A stretch of 61,812 nt of DNA from positions 1-61,812 of IMG/VR virus record IMGVR_UViG_3300037264_006254; one strand, written 5' to 3'. Source of the stretch: a virus. A model generated the notes under the pieces. It worked only from the letters and a program-made list of their open reading frames with translations. It did not search any database and was not told the DNA's origin. The position numbers were made by a program, and so were the translations under genes. Shown piece after piece: positions 1 to 15,100 of this stretch; position 1 is the first letter of the stretch; each line of letters begins with the position of its first letter.

Positions 1-84
1 CATCTCAGACGTCCGAAGCGTAGCTTCGACGGGGCGCCAGGCGTAGACCCGGCCACGAACCCACACATCAGTTCAACCCCGTGA
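1..84 (+). CDS. C-terminal end of an upstream gene (partial)
   Basis: Frame 1 is open from the first base to a TGA at 82-84 and would encode a 27-residue tail ending in HISSTP. The other two forward frames close within the first 45 bases. Its position directly before the major capsid gene fits the end of a portal, protease or scaffold gene, but nothing in 27 residues identifies it. Confidence 0.35.
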   Translation, partial: HLRRPKRSFDGAPGVDPATNPHISSTP

Positions 85-103
85 CCGGAAAGGTCAAATT
101 CAA

Positions 104-1813
104 ATGGATCGCAACAAGATCGCAAACCTCTCAGACCTTCGCACCGAGGTTCTCGAGGAGCTCGACACCGAGCTTCGCGAGGAGTTCGCTGAGAAGCGTA
201 CCGAAGAGCTCACCGTCGAAGGTGTGACTGAGCGCGTCGAGCTCGGCGAGGCCATCAAGGCCGTTGCCGAAGAGCTCGCCGACCGCAAGGCCGCCGAAGA
301 GGCCACGCCGGCCCCGTCTGAAGAGGACCTCGCTGCCGCTGCCGCTGCCGCCGATGCTCTCGTCGATGAGGCCACCCCAGCTGAGGCCGCTCCGGCCGAG
401 GCTGAGCTCGCCGTCGAAGAGGCTGCCCCGGTCGAGACTGCTCCGGAGGCTCCGGCCGCCGAGGACATCGTTCCAGAGGCTCTGGCCCCTGAGGCCGTCG
501 CTGCCGCCGCCGACATCACGCCGGCCTCGGTTGAGACTGACCTCGAGGTTGCCGCCGGACCGCTCACCGCGCCGGCCAGCATCACCGCGGGTGGAGACAT
601 CCCATCGGTGACCGCCGGTTCGCCACTGGCGGACATGAAGGCAGTCTCCAACGCCTTCGTCGCCCGTCGCAGTGCCTTCCGCGGCCTCTCCAAGGAAGGT
701 GATGGCGAGCAGGTCGTCGTCGCCTCCATCCGCGCCGACTACCCTGAGGAGCGCAAGCTTCACAGTGGCGAGCTCGAGCGGAACATGGAAAAGATCGAGG
801 ACGCAGCCGGATCGGACGCGCTTGTCGCTTCCGGTGGTCTGTGCGCCCCGCTCGAGCCGTACTACGGCATCCAGGTCATCAGCCAGGCCGCGCGCCCGGT
901 TCGGGATGCTCTTCCGAAGTTCGGCGCCGACCGCGGTGGTGTCCGGTTCCTTCCCCCGCCGGTTCTGAGCGACGTTAACGACGCCATCGGCGTCACCACG
1001 GCCGCCCAGGACGTCGGTCCGTATGGCGACACGGAGGGCGACACGCCCTTCAAGCCGTGTCTGCACGTCGTCTGTGGCGTAGAGGAAGAGGTCACGGTCT
1101 CGGCCATTCACCGTTGCCTGACCTTCGGTAACTTCGCCGCCCGTACCTACCCGGAGCAGGTCGAGGCGTGGCTCGCGCTCGCCATCGCTGCGCACGCACG
1201 TCGCGCAGAGACCCTGATCCTCGATGCCATCGATGCGGCAAGCATTCAGACCACCGCGGCTGCCAGCTACTCGGCCGTTCGGTCCCTGCTTCCGCAGATC
1301 GACCAGGCGGTCGCGGCCTACCGGTCGCGCAACCGCACGGCGGTTGGCCTCAAGCTTCGCATCCTCCTCCCAGAGTGGAGCAAGTCCCTCATCCGGGCGG
1401 ACTTGGCGCGCAGCTTCCAGGGCAACGACCTTGACCCGTTGGGTGTCTCCGACGCCCAGATCGGTGCCTGGTTCACCGCCCGCGACGTCGTCCCGTCGTT
1501 CTACCTCGACACCGCAACTGGTGCCGGTCAGGTGTTCGGCGCTCAAGGCGCGGGCGTGCTCACCGCATTCCCGTCAACCGTCGTCTGGTATCTCTTCGTT
1601 GAGGGAAGCTTCGTCTTCCTCGATGGTGGGACCCTGGACCTCGGACTCGTCCGCGACTCCACGCTCAACCGGACCAACGACTACCAAATCTTCGCGGAGA
1701 CCTTCGAGGCCGTCGCGTTCTTCGGTATCGAGTCCGTCAAGGTCACAAGCACGGTCTGCCCGAATGGCGTTCGCTCGCCTGAGGCGACCGGGGGCCCGAA
1801 GCCCTGCGCTTGA
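104..1813 (+). CDS. Major capsid protein with long N-terminal scaffold-like domain
   Basis: A 569-residue protein that I read as the HK97-fold major capsid protein. Residues 1-185 are rich in Ala, Glu and Pro with predicted helices, like the delta/scaffolding domains fused to some HK97-type capsid proteins. From about residue 190 the sequence looks like the capsid fold: the SGGLCAP segment near 243 followed by PYYGIQVISQAARPVRDAL resembles the region seen in many actinophage capsid proteins. It is the first complete gene and is followed at once by a strong hairpin terminator, as expected for the most heavily expressed structural gene. I infer that the N-terminal part is removed during maturation; the protease gene is not in the window. 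Confidence 0.85.
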   Translation: MDRNKIANLSDLRTEVLEELDTELREEFAEKRTEELTVEGVTERVELGEAIKAVAEELADRKAAEEATPAPSEEDLAAAAAAADALVDEATPAEAAPAEAELAVEEAAPVETAPEAPAAEDIVPEALAPEAVAAAADITPASVETDLEVAAGPLTAPASITAGGDIPSVTAGSPLADMKAVSNAFVARRSAFRGLSKEGDGEQVVVASIRADYPEERKLHSGELERNMEKIEDAAGSDALVASGGLCAPLEPYYGIQVISQAARPVRDALPKFGADRGGVRFLPPPVLSDVNDAIGVTTAAQDVGPYGDTEGDTPFKPCLHVVCGVEEEVTVSAIHRCLTFGNFAARTYPEQVEAWLALAIAAHARRAETLILDAIDAASIQTTAAASYSAVRSLLPQIDQAVAAYRSRNRTAVGLKLRILLPEWSKSLIRADLARSFQGNDLDPLGVSDAQIGAWFTARDVVPSFYLDTATGAGQVFGAQGAGVLTAFPSTVVWYLFVEGSFVFLDGGTLDLGLVRDSTLNRTNDYQIFAETFEAVAFFGIESVKVTSTVCPNGVRSPEATGGPKPCA

Positions 1814-1835
1814 TCCTTCATAACTAGATAACCCT

Positions 1836-1888
1836 GAGAGGGGGCGGTAGCTGGGATAGCCTGATTCCGGCTACCGCCCCCCTCTTTT
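1836..1888 (+). terminator. Rho-independent terminator after the capsid gene
   Basis: A stem of about 14-15 bp (GGGGGCGGTAGC paired with GCTACCGCCCCC, arms near 1836-1851 and 1870-1884) is followed directly by TTTT. It lies between the capsid stop and the next start, so it should separate capsid transcription from the genes downstream. Confidence 0.85.
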
Positions 1889-1910
1889 CGCTAGGAACCG
1901 AGATAAAAGC

Positions 1911-7190
<5,280 letters not shown>

Positions 7191-7191
<1 letters not shown>

Positions 7192-8294
7192 TGCGCCTCC
7201 ACCTCGTTGGACTGCCCTACAGCAAGACCACCACGGATTTTGTGACGTGCGCCTTCACCAACAAAGTGGTGTCATTCGCACGGATGATGATGGCCGCCGG
7301 ACACGAGGTCTACCTGTATGCGGCCGACGAGAATGATGCACCGTGCACCGAGCTAATCCCCATCCTCACCGACGAGGAACGGGTCGAATGGTTCGGAGAA
7401 TGGAACCTCGCCGCTCTCCCCGGCGCGTTCTCGTTCGATGCGAACTATGTCGGGTGGCGCACATTCAACGCCCGGGTCGTGGGCGCGATCGCCGAACGAG
7501 CGGAACCCCGCGATATCATCTGCCTGTCGATGGGGACGGCGCAACGATCGGTCGCTACCGCGAACCCATCCCTGCTCACCGTTGAGTATGGTGTCGGCTA
7601 TCCCGGCGTGTTCGCGCAGGCTCGTGCCTTTGAGTCGTACGCGTGGGCACATCATCTTGCCGCCAAGGAATGGGCTCAACCCACTGATGACGCGCGTTGG
7701 TTCGATGCGGTGATTCCCGGCGGATTCGACCCTGATCATTTCCACACCGACACAAAGGACGACTATCTCCTATTCGTCGGTCGTCTGATTTCTCGAAAGG
7801 GTCCTCACATCGCTGGCGAAATTGCCAAGCGAATGGGTCGTCGCCTGCTGCTTGCCGGTCCCGGTTGTAAGGCCCAAGGCCCCGGTTGGGTGGAAGCCGA
7901 GGACGGAACCCGCATCGAAGGCGATGTGGAACACATCGGTCCGCTCAACATCAAGGAACGTGCTGATGTTATGAGTCGCGCGACCACCCTCATCGTCCCA
8001 ACCATCTACCTCGAGCCCTTCGGTTGTGTGGCCGTAGAGGCCATGATGTGTGGCACACCGGCCGTCGCTAGCGATTGGGGCGCCTTTACTGAGACCGTCC
8101 AAACAGGTGTGTCGGGCTATCGATTCCGGACCCTCACTCAGGGAGTTCAAGCTGTTGAGCGGGCTGAAAAGCTTCATCCGGCTAAAATACGCGCCTATGC
8201 CATGGCTAACTACTCTCTAGAAACGGTGGGTGACCTGTATGATCAATGGCTCAACACCGTTTACACCCTTTACGGGCCGGGATGGTACGCCTGA
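7191..8294 (+). CDS. Glycosyltransferase, GT-B fold, family 4 type
   Basis: A 367-residue group 1 glycosyltransferase. The C-terminal Rossmann domain carries LLFVGRLISRKGPH near residue 190 and the donor-binding EPFGCVAVEAMMCGTPAVAS near 273, the E-x7-E type signature of GT4 enzymes that use nucleotide sugars. The start ATG overlaps the stop of the preceding gene. Its place inside the virion operon, just after a Thr-rich collagen-like fibre, suggests that it modifies a virion protein and not DNA. No membrane segment is seen, so it should be cytoplasmic. Confidence 0.85.
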
Positions 8295-8479
8295 TGGCTG
8301 CCTTCACGCTAAGAATTTCTACTCTCAGGGGCGGTGATATCCTTCGTTTCGGTGCTGTCCCACCTCCAAGCACTGACCCAGGCCCACTCTTGCCTCTCGG
8401 CACAAGGTTGCTTCAGATTCAAGGACTACATACCCGGCTAATTCAAGTTCAAGGGCCACGTACCACGAGGTTCGTCTAA
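8294..8479 (+). CDS. Small hypothetical virion-operon protein
   Basis: A 61-residue protein. I chose the ATG at 8294, which overlaps the TGA of the glycosyltransferase; the frame is open further upstream but only inside that gene. The C-terminal half contains short repeated phrases (TRLLQIQGLH, TRLIQVQGPR). No family recognised. It is coupled by overlap on both sides, so it probably belongs to the structural operon. Confidence 0.5.
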   Translation: MAAFTLRISTLRGGDILRFGAVPPPSTDPGPLLPLGTRLLQIQGLHTRLIQVQGPRTTRFV

Positions 8480-9621
8480 TGGCAATTCCCGTCAAGGTCA
8501 ATCATAATGCACTCGCACCCCCCTACTCTGTTCAACTCTTGGACGGTTGGGGCAATCCACTTGACTTGACCGGTGCCACCTCCGTCACATTCGAGCTCGC
8601 TGAGCCTGATGGTGATCTAAAGGCCAGTGCCCCAGCCACAATCGTTGACGCCACGAACGGCATCGTAAAGCACCTCTGGGCCGTCGGTGACACAGACACC
8701 CTGGGTCTCTACTTCGCTCGCTGGATCGTTGTCACGATCGCTGATGGGCCGCTAAGCTATCCCAGTGAGGTCGGCGACCTCGTTGAGGTCGTGGCCGGCC
8801 CGACTCATAACTTCATCCAGGGACCTTGCTCCCTTTGGACGACGGTCGCGAACGTACGAGACTGCTGCTCCGTCGCCGCGTCGACGGGTATCTCTGACGA
8901 CACGATTCTCACCTACATCGACCACGCCAGCGACCTGCTCTACACACTTTCCGGGCGTCAATTCGCGGGCTCTTGTCAAGAGACCGTTCGGCCGTGCGCC
9001 AAGAACGTCTGTGGCAATCCCGGCTTCTTCTCGGGTTGGGGCGCCGGCATCTCCCAGATTCCCTACGTCTCTGACCCAAGCGCCTACCCACCACCTGAGT
9101 GCGGTTGTGGTCGAATGCGCAAGGTTGACCTTGGCTTCTGGCCGATTCTTGCGGTCAATGAGGTGAAGATCAACGGCGTCGTCATCGATCCCGACACATA
9201 TCGAGTGGATGAGAATCGCTATCTCGTCAGTCTCGCTGGGCCCGCTCCCGACTATGAACAGGACGGCTGGCCGCGCTGCCAGTATCTCGATCGCCCAGAC
9301 ACTGAGGATGGAACCTGGAGCGTCAACGTAACGTACGGCATTGAGCCACCGCCAGCTGGTGTCGCGGCCGCAACTACACTCGCGTGTGAACTGCTGAAGG
9401 CCTGCTATGGGGGAGAATGCAATCTTCCGGGACGCGTAACAAGTGTCAATCGGCAGGGCATTTCCATGACAATGATTGATCCCTCGGCCATCAAAAATGG
9501 GCAAATTGGACTGTACGATGTGGACCTGTTCATTCAGACCTACAACCCGAAAAATACACGCAGCCGAACCCTCGTTTGGTCGCCCGATCTAGACATCGGC
9601 TCTTGGCGAGCCGGCACATAA
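8479..9621 (+). CDS. Head-to-tail adaptor with N-terminal BppU-like domain
   Basis: A 380-residue protein in two parts. Residues 1-108 (PPYSVQLLDGWGNPLDLTGA...) look like the Ig-type BppU N-terminal domain known from baseplate upper proteins. From about residue 115 the sequence matches the head-tail adaptor style of actinophages: helical ISDDTILTYIDHASDLLYTLSGRQF followed by a Cys-rich part with VRPCAKNVC. Adaptors bind the portal ring and start the connector. The fusion of the two parts is unusual. The adaptor reading is supported by the neighbouring connector and major tail genes. Confidence 0.7.
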   Translation: MAIPVKVNHNALAPPYSVQLLDGWGNPLDLTGATSVTFELAEPDGDLKASAPATIVDATNGIVKHLWAVGDTDTLGLYFARWIVVTIADGPLSYPSEVGDLVEVVAGPTHNFIQGPCSLWTTVANVRDCCSVAASTGISDDTILTYIDHASDLLYTLSGRQFAGSCQETVRPCAKNVCGNPGFFSGWGAGISQIPYVSDPSAYPPPECGCGRMRKVDLGFWPILAVNEVKINGVVIDPDTYRVDENRYLVSLAGPAPDYEQDGWPRCQYLDRPDTEDGTWSVNVTYGIEPPPAGVAAATTLACELLKACYGGECNLPGRVTSVNRQGISMTMIDPSAIKNGQIGLYDVDLFIQTYNPKNTRSRTLVWSPDLDIGSWRAGT

Positions 9622-9631
9622 CTCATCAAGC

Positions 9632-9649
9632 GCGAGAGCTGATTCTCGC
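9632..9649 (+). other. Short hairpin before the major tail gene
   Basis: Perfect 6-bp inverted repeat GCGAGA/TCTCGC with a 6-base loop, followed by AAAAA and then the ribosome binding site AGAAGGTAAGG of the major tail gene. There is no T-run, so it is more likely an mRNA 5' hairpin or processing site than a terminator. Confidence 0.4.
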
Positions 9650-9673
9650 AAAAACAGAAGGTAAGGTTCTCCC

Positions 9674-10348
9674 ATGGCTCAGGACGGCTGCTTCCAGTCA
9701 TTCTTCGTTTGCGCAATGCGTGTCACTCGTCTTTCGAGTACTGGCGCGCCATTGACCGGTGTAAATGACGGCTATCTTGCCAAGGCTCCGGTCATGGTGA
9801 CGGTTACGCCTGATCGTGAAACGGGTGTCGAGCTCACCGCCCAAAACGGTTGCGGTGCCCTCTGCGCTTATTACAAGCAGCAGGACCAGCTGAAGAAGTA
9901 CGACATCAACTTCGAGCTCTGCGACCTCGATAACGAACTGATTGAGATTCTCACGGAAGAGTCACTCATCACGGTGGTTGGTGAAACGGTCGGTCGCGAG
10001 TTCCGTCGAGTTGGCGCCTGCCAGACTACTCAGACCGTCGGTGTCGCTCTCGAATTCTGGTCGAACCGCTGGGACAGCTGCGCGCCGCCGACTGGCGCCG
10101 CCGGTGCAAGCCCATACTGGCACTGGTTCTTCCCACGCGCTTACCTACAGGTCGGTGAGACCACCATGGAGAATGACTTCATGAAGGTTCCGATCGAGGG
10201 TTACCTGCAGGAAAACCCGAACTTCGATGCGGGTGTGTGGACGGAAAACCCATTCCCGGCCGCGGCCGCGCCTCTGCTCTCTATGGGAGCCGTCATAGAG
10301 GACTCAAGCATTCCGACCGCCGCCTGCGGTTACACGCAGCCAACCTGA
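9674..10348 (+). CDS. Major tail protein
   Basis: A 224-residue protein with its own good ribosome binding site, placed between the adaptor and the remaining connector genes. The sequence is beta-rich, with the KKYDINFELCDLDNELIEILT segment typical of tube proteins in actinophage siphoviruses and a conserved series of aromatic residues (EFWSNRWD, YWHWFFPRAYLQVG). It should polymerise into the tail tube around the tape measure. The call rests on sequence style, size and position. Confidence 0.75.
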   Translation: MAQDGCFQSFFVCAMRVTRLSSTGAPLTGVNDGYLAKAPVMVTVTPDRETGVELTAQNGCGALCAYYKQQDQLKKYDINFELCDLDNELIEILTEESLITVVGETVGREFRRVGACQTTQTVGVALEFWSNRWDSCAPPTGAAGASPYWHWFFPRAYLQVGETTMENDFMKVPIEGYLQENPNFDAGVWTENPFPAAAAPLLSMGAVIEDSSIPTAACGYTQPT

Positions 10349-10358
10349 GTCTAAGCCC

Positions 10359-10763
10359 GTGATTACCGGGCTAGATGATTGGACGCGAGACCTGGCGAAA
10401 CACATCGTTGCTGATGCGTCGGATCAGGTCATGAAGGACATGCGTTCGAAGGCACCAGTCAAGACCGGTGAGCTTCTTACATCGGGCTACGGCCCGATAT
10501 TGGATGTCGGTGGTAATGACGGCATCTACGCAGCAAAAGTTGGCTTCGATGCGCCTCAAGCTGATTACACAGACTTGGGCACTCAACCGCACCTAATTGT
10601 GCCATCAACTCAGCGACGTCTACGATTCTTTTGGCCAGGAGGCCCAGAGGGACCGGGCTACTACTCCTTCAGTCACGTCAACCATCCAGGATACGATCCT
10701 CCGGGGCACTGGTTCTCAGACATCGTGGACCGGTGGGAAGACTACGTTCAGAGTGTCGTCTAA
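10359..10763 (+). CDS. Neck protein, HK97 gp10-like
   Basis: A 134-residue protein starting at GTG 10359. DLAKHIVADASDQVMKDMRSKAPVKTGEL is the characteristic opening of HK97 gp10-type proteins (a helix followed by the xAPVxTGxL motif), which lie between the connector and the tail terminator. Its stop overlaps the ATG of the next gene. The C-terminal part is aromatic and includes GYDPPGHWFSDIVDRW. Confidence 0.75.
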   Translation: MITGLDDWTRDLAKHIVADASDQVMKDMRSKAPVKTGELLTSGYGPILDVGGNDGIYAAKVGFDAPQADYTDLGTQPHLIVPSTQRRLRFFWPGGPEGPGYYSFSHVNHPGYDPPGHWFSDIVDRWEDYVQSVV

Positions 10764-11266
10764 TGCCAATCACAACGCCAATCACAACGCTCTACCAACC
10801 ACTAGCTGATTTGCTGGCGGACGTGGTGGCGGACCTTACCGACAATGGGCAATACCTTCCTGACCGACAATATGTCTCTCATAACGCACCGGCCTGGGAC
10901 TGTGAGCTACTCACGACCCACTGGGAACGCGTCGCGTTGCAAGATCGTGCTGATGCTCCGGGCTCGCATCGCGCGCGCGTCGCCGGCACACGCCAAGAGA
11001 TTGCGTGCATCATCACATACATCATCTGCGTGCCCACGGGTGACGACGCCAACCCACTTCCCGATACGGCACTGCTGAATGACTCTGCGGAGACGATCGT
11101 CAACGCCGGCTGGGTGACCTATCAAGGTCTAACATGTCGGTTCTTCAACAAAACACTTTTGACCGACCAGCGTTTTCGTATCACGCACTTTGGGCAGTTG
11201 CAGCCGCTGGGGCCGCAGGGCGGCATGGGCGGTTGGCGACTTCAACTCACAGTGGAACTTTCGTGA
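10763..11266 (+). CDS. Tail terminator-like protein
   Basis: A 167-residue protein. The start at ATG 10763 overlaps the previous stop (TAATG); longer in-frame starts lie inside the upstream gene. The layout (N-terminal helix TLYQPLADLLADVVADL, then alternating strands ending WRLQLTVELS) and its place after the gp10-like gene fit a tail terminator, which caps the tail and joins it to the head. Identified mainly by gene order. Confidence 0.6.
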   Translation: MPITTPITTLYQPLADLLADVVADLTDNGQYLPDRQYVSHNAPAWDCELLTTHWERVALQDRADAPGSHRARVAGTRQEIACIITYIICVPTGDDANPLPDTALLNDSAETIVNAGWVTYQGLTCRFFNKTLLTDQRFRITHFGQLQPLGPQGGMGGWRLQLTVELS

Positions 11267-11409
11267 CATGGATTCGCATTCGACCGCGAGTCAACTGGCA
11301 TCACGGTCTCTACCAGATCGGCGAGTGCTACGATATCGAGGAGACGGAAGAGGTCTTGGCTTGCATTCGCAGCGGACTCTTGGAACACATTCCGTATACA
11401 TCCAAATGA
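11263..11409 (+). CDS. Small hypothetical protein between tail terminator and chaperone
   Basis: A 48-residue protein whose GTG start overlaps the TGA of the tail terminator gene (GTGA). Sequence VTWIRIRPRVNWHHGLYQIG... with an acidic middle (DIEETEEVL). No family recognised. The tight overlap supports translation. Confidence 0.55.
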   Translation: MTWIRIRPRVNWHHGLYQIGECYDIEETEEVLACIRSGLLEHIPYTSK

Positions 11410-11457
11410 CGAGGCACCCTGCCTGGTACGATCCCATGAAGCAACGAGGGGACTCAC

Positions 11458-11811
11458 ATGTCAAATCAGGACTACGAGCTGAAGACAGACGGCACGGCCG
11501 TCTTCCACTTCGACGACATCACACGGACTCTGAAGCGACCGACGCTTCGGGAGTACCGGGAGCTGGTCGAGTCGTTGGGCAACCTACGAGACGAGCTGAT
11601 CGAGGCTTCGGGAGGAGACACCGAGGTCAACGTTCCAGTGAAGCTGCAGTTCGACAAGCTGCTCGGCTGGCTAGACGAGGTCTGTCAGACTTTGAGCGGC
11701 GAACCGCTCCCGGACGAGGACTCACTTCCGCCGTGGGTGTTGTCGCCTCAGATCGCCGGCGACCTAGTAACACACTGGTCCACGATCCCTTCTCACCGTG
11801 GCGGCCGCTGA
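11458..11811 (+). CDS. Tail assembly chaperone, short form (gpG-like)
   Basis: A 117-residue acidic helical protein immediately upstream of the tape measure region. The motif KRPTLREYRELVESLGNL and the ending LPPWVLSPQIAGDLVTHW are typical of the first of the two tail assembly chaperones of siphoviruses. These bind the tape measure and recruit tube subunits. The reading frame ends at TGA 11809, and a second coding frame continues to 12146. The 3' end of this gene holds the likely frameshift site. Confidence 0.8.
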   Translation: MSNQDYELKTDGTAVFHFDDITRTLKRPTLREYRELVESLGNLRDELIEASGGDTEVNVPVKLQFDKLLGWLDEVCQTLSGEPLPDEDSLPPWVLSPQIAGDLVTHWSTIPSHRGGR

Positions 11812-12146
11812 GCCCAGGCGAAACCGCCCCTGAGTCTGCGGGCACAAGCACGGCGGCTCAGAGCCCCCTTCACGGGACCATATTGGGACGATGTGGTGAA
11901 CTCTATCGCGCTCTCCTAAAGGGCGGTATCGATCCCGTCGTAGCGGACCTTCTTGAGCTATGGCAAATTGCTGAACTGTTTCATAACCCTGAGACGTCAC
12001 CGAAGGACAAGTCGGACGACCTTCTTCGCGCGCGAGCTCATGCCGGTGTCGCTGCCGGGGATAACGCCGCAGAGGACTTTGTCCCAGAGATTCCGAATGT
12101 AAGCCAGCAGCAGGTTGACGGATTGATGGCGGCGTTCAATGGCTAA
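11458..12146 (+). CDS. Tail assembly chaperone, frameshifted long form (gpGT-like)
   Basis: The region 11812-12146 has clear coding character in the -1 frame (ELYRALLKGGIDPVVADLLELWQIAELF, ending VDGLMAAFNG) but no convincing start of its own. In siphoviruses the second chaperone is made by a programmed -1 frameshift near the end of the first gene. A possible slip site is CCCTTCT at 11787-11793, which is not a perfect X XXY YYZ heptamer. The original frame after the TGA also stays protein-like (PFTGPYWDDVV) up to a TAA near 11920, so the exact switch point is uncertain. Confidence 0.65.
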
Positions 12147-12167
12147 GAAGAAGGAGGTGATCTAGCA

Positions 12168-15100
12168 ATGGCCGAGGCCGTACTTGAGCTAGATATTTCT
12201 CCGGCGCTTAGCGCTATCGACGATATTGATGAGGCATTTAGTCGAATCACAGCTGACCTTCAGTCGAACCTTGACGACGCGTTCTCAGGACTAAGTGTCG
12301 ACCTGCCCGACGTTGCAAGCACGACGAGTGACATCGGGCAACTCAACAGCGCGCTTGATCAGACGTCCTCCGCTACAGGTCGAGCATCCTCGAATATGGC
12401 CAACTTCGGTTCTTCTACCGGAATTGTTGAGAGTGCTGTTTCACGTCTTGGTGGCGTTCTACGTGGAGGCATCACGGCAGTTGCTGGCTTCACCGCTGGA
12501 TTTGTCGGCATCGCGCTGACCAAGGGAATTCAACGCCTCACGACCATTGAGGATTCGGTTGCCGCCTTGACCATCTCCCTCGGCTCCGCTGCCCAAGCTG
12601 GGCAGTTCGTTAACGATATCCTCGCGGTGGTGAAAGGAACGCCATTCAACCTCGATCAATTCGTTGAGGCCGGTAAGAATCTTGTCGCATTCAACATCGA
12701 TGCCGCGAAAGTTCCGACTGTTATGCGGGCTATCGGTGAGGCGGCGTCGGCGTCTGGTCGCGGCGCTGAAGCGGTTGATCAGTTGACCTACGCTCTCGGA
12801 AAAATGGCCTCACAGGGTCGCGTCGGGCTAGATGAGATCTACACCCTTCAGGCCAGCGGTGTCCAAGCGCTTGAGATTCTTGCTGATGGTTTCGGTGTGA
12901 CAACTGAAGAGATTCGCAAGATGATCTCAGATGGTGCCATCCCGGCCGATGAGGCCATTGACATACTGTCCGACGGTATTCTCCACGGTACGGCTAACGT
13001 TCGAAGCCTTGGTGGGTCGATGGAAGCTCTCCGCAAGACCCTCTCCGGATCGTTCGGTGGTATGCAGGCAGCTATGGCGCGATTCGGTGCGGCTATCGTA
13101 GGTCCGTTCATGGGCCCGTTGACGGCCGCCTTCCGAGGTATCACAGACCTCATCGACACGTTCAACCCCAAGATCACAGAGTTCTTCACGAAGATCGCCA
13201 ATTCAGCCGTGACGCAGAAGTTCACTGCCTTTTTCACAGACTTGCCCACTCGCATCCAGCCGGTGCTCGATCTCTTCAAGAAGCTTGGCCCTGCTATCGG
13301 ACCGATCGTTGGGCTGATTGCCTCCATTGCCTCCATGCAACTCAAGAGTGCACTCGGGCCGCTCGCATTTCTCGTCCCGGGCATCGGCCCACTCGTCGCG
13401 ATCTTCGCCGGCCTTGCCGCGACCTCACCGGAACTTCGAGGTGCCCTTGCTGATTTGGGTGCGACTCTTCTTCCGCTTCTCAAGGATCTTGTAGGCGGTT
13501 TCCTCCCCGCGCTCGCGAAGGTGGCGGGGTGGCTCGGCACGGCGGCAGCGGCGGTCGTCAATTTCATCAACAACGGCATCAAGGGGCTCGTCCCCGCTCT
13601 CTCAGACTCGTCAAGTTGGTTCGGTCGAGTAGCGACGATTATCAAGGATGACGTCATCGGCGCATTTGACGCGGTGGTTGACTTCGTGCAGGCGGTATTC
13701 GTTCCCATTTGGGACAAGATCAAGGAGGTCGTAAGCAATGCCACCGAGGCGGTAGGCGGGGTGCTAGAGAGCTTTGGCATCGACACTGAGACCCTTGCCG
13801 CGAGCCTCATTGAGGTCGCAGGTGCGACCGGCGTAGCGCTGGTTGGCTTCCAACTTCTCAGCCCAGTTATCGGGGCCATCACCGGAATATTCGAGGGGTT
13901 GAGTGCGGTCTTTGGCCTTATCGCGGCCAACCCGGTCGTTGCGATCATCGCCGGTCTTGCCATTGCATTTTTTCTCGCCTATCAAAACATCGAACCCTTT
14001 CGCGAGGCTGTTGATGGTCTCGTTGACACGCTTGTCAATGTGTTTGCACCAGTTTGGGAGGAAACCGTCCTACCCGCCATGCGGGCGGCCTGGCAGTGGA
14101 TTCAAGACAATCTCATTCCGATTCTGAAAGAAATCCCTGCTGTCGTTGGAGACATCGTTGATGATCTTCAGGAGAAGTGGGAGATCTTGAAGGGCATCTT
14201 TAGCGGAGACCTTGAGCTGAAGGTTGGTGAGGGCGGTGGGGCGCTACAGGCTATTGGCGACAGCTTTGACGTGGTAGCTGAGGCCGGTCGCGCATTGGGT
14301 AGAGGTGTGGAACTTGTGACAAAGGCCCTGGGGCCCCTTTTCGAGAAGGTAGGTAGTCAAATCGCACCGATTATGGCGCGCCTTGGTGAGAAGTTCGATG
14401 AGATAGCCCCAAAGCTCGTCAAGATCGAAAAGGTTATGATCAAGGTCGTCGATCAGGCTCTTCTTCCATTCAAGATTGGCCTCGCCGCAATCGCCTCATC
14501 AGGTGAGCTTGTCACGACCGTCTTGAATTCTCTTTCCTTCGTCATAATTGGTGTCATTGATGTCATCATCGGCGCCATAAGCCTTCTTATTGATGTGCTT
14601 ACCGGCGATTGGGCCGCGGCCTGGGACGATGTGAAGCAGATCGTCGAGGGCGTGTGGAATGTCATCAGAGGTATCATTGATCTTGCGCTTGGCCTAATCC
14701 TTATTGCCATCCGCGGAGTACTCGCGGTGATAAGCGCGCTTTGGGGAGCTGCCTGGGACGCCATCGGCGGTGTCATTACAGGAATCTGGAACACGATCAC
14801 AAGCGTCATCACGGGAGCTATGAATGGAATCTGGAGCGTGATCACTGGTGTCATAGGCATGATCATGGCGATATGGAGCGCTGGCTGGAACACACTCACG
14901 TCAGTTGTCAGCGGGGCCTGGAACACGGTGACCTCTGTCGTTAGCGGCGCCATTAGCGGCTTGTGGACCATTGTCACAAGCGGTATCAACAACATCATCA
15001 GCTTCTTTGGTGGAGTCGGCGAAAGTATCGGTAGCGCACTTGGCGATCTTGCCTCCATTATCGCCGCACCCTTCAAAGCTGCGTGGAACTGGATCGCAGA

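Noticed and set aside
131-1546. Long open frame on the minus strand opposite the capsid gene
   Set aside because: It mirrors the biased codon use of the capsid gene, has no ribosome binding site and no protein-like motifs.
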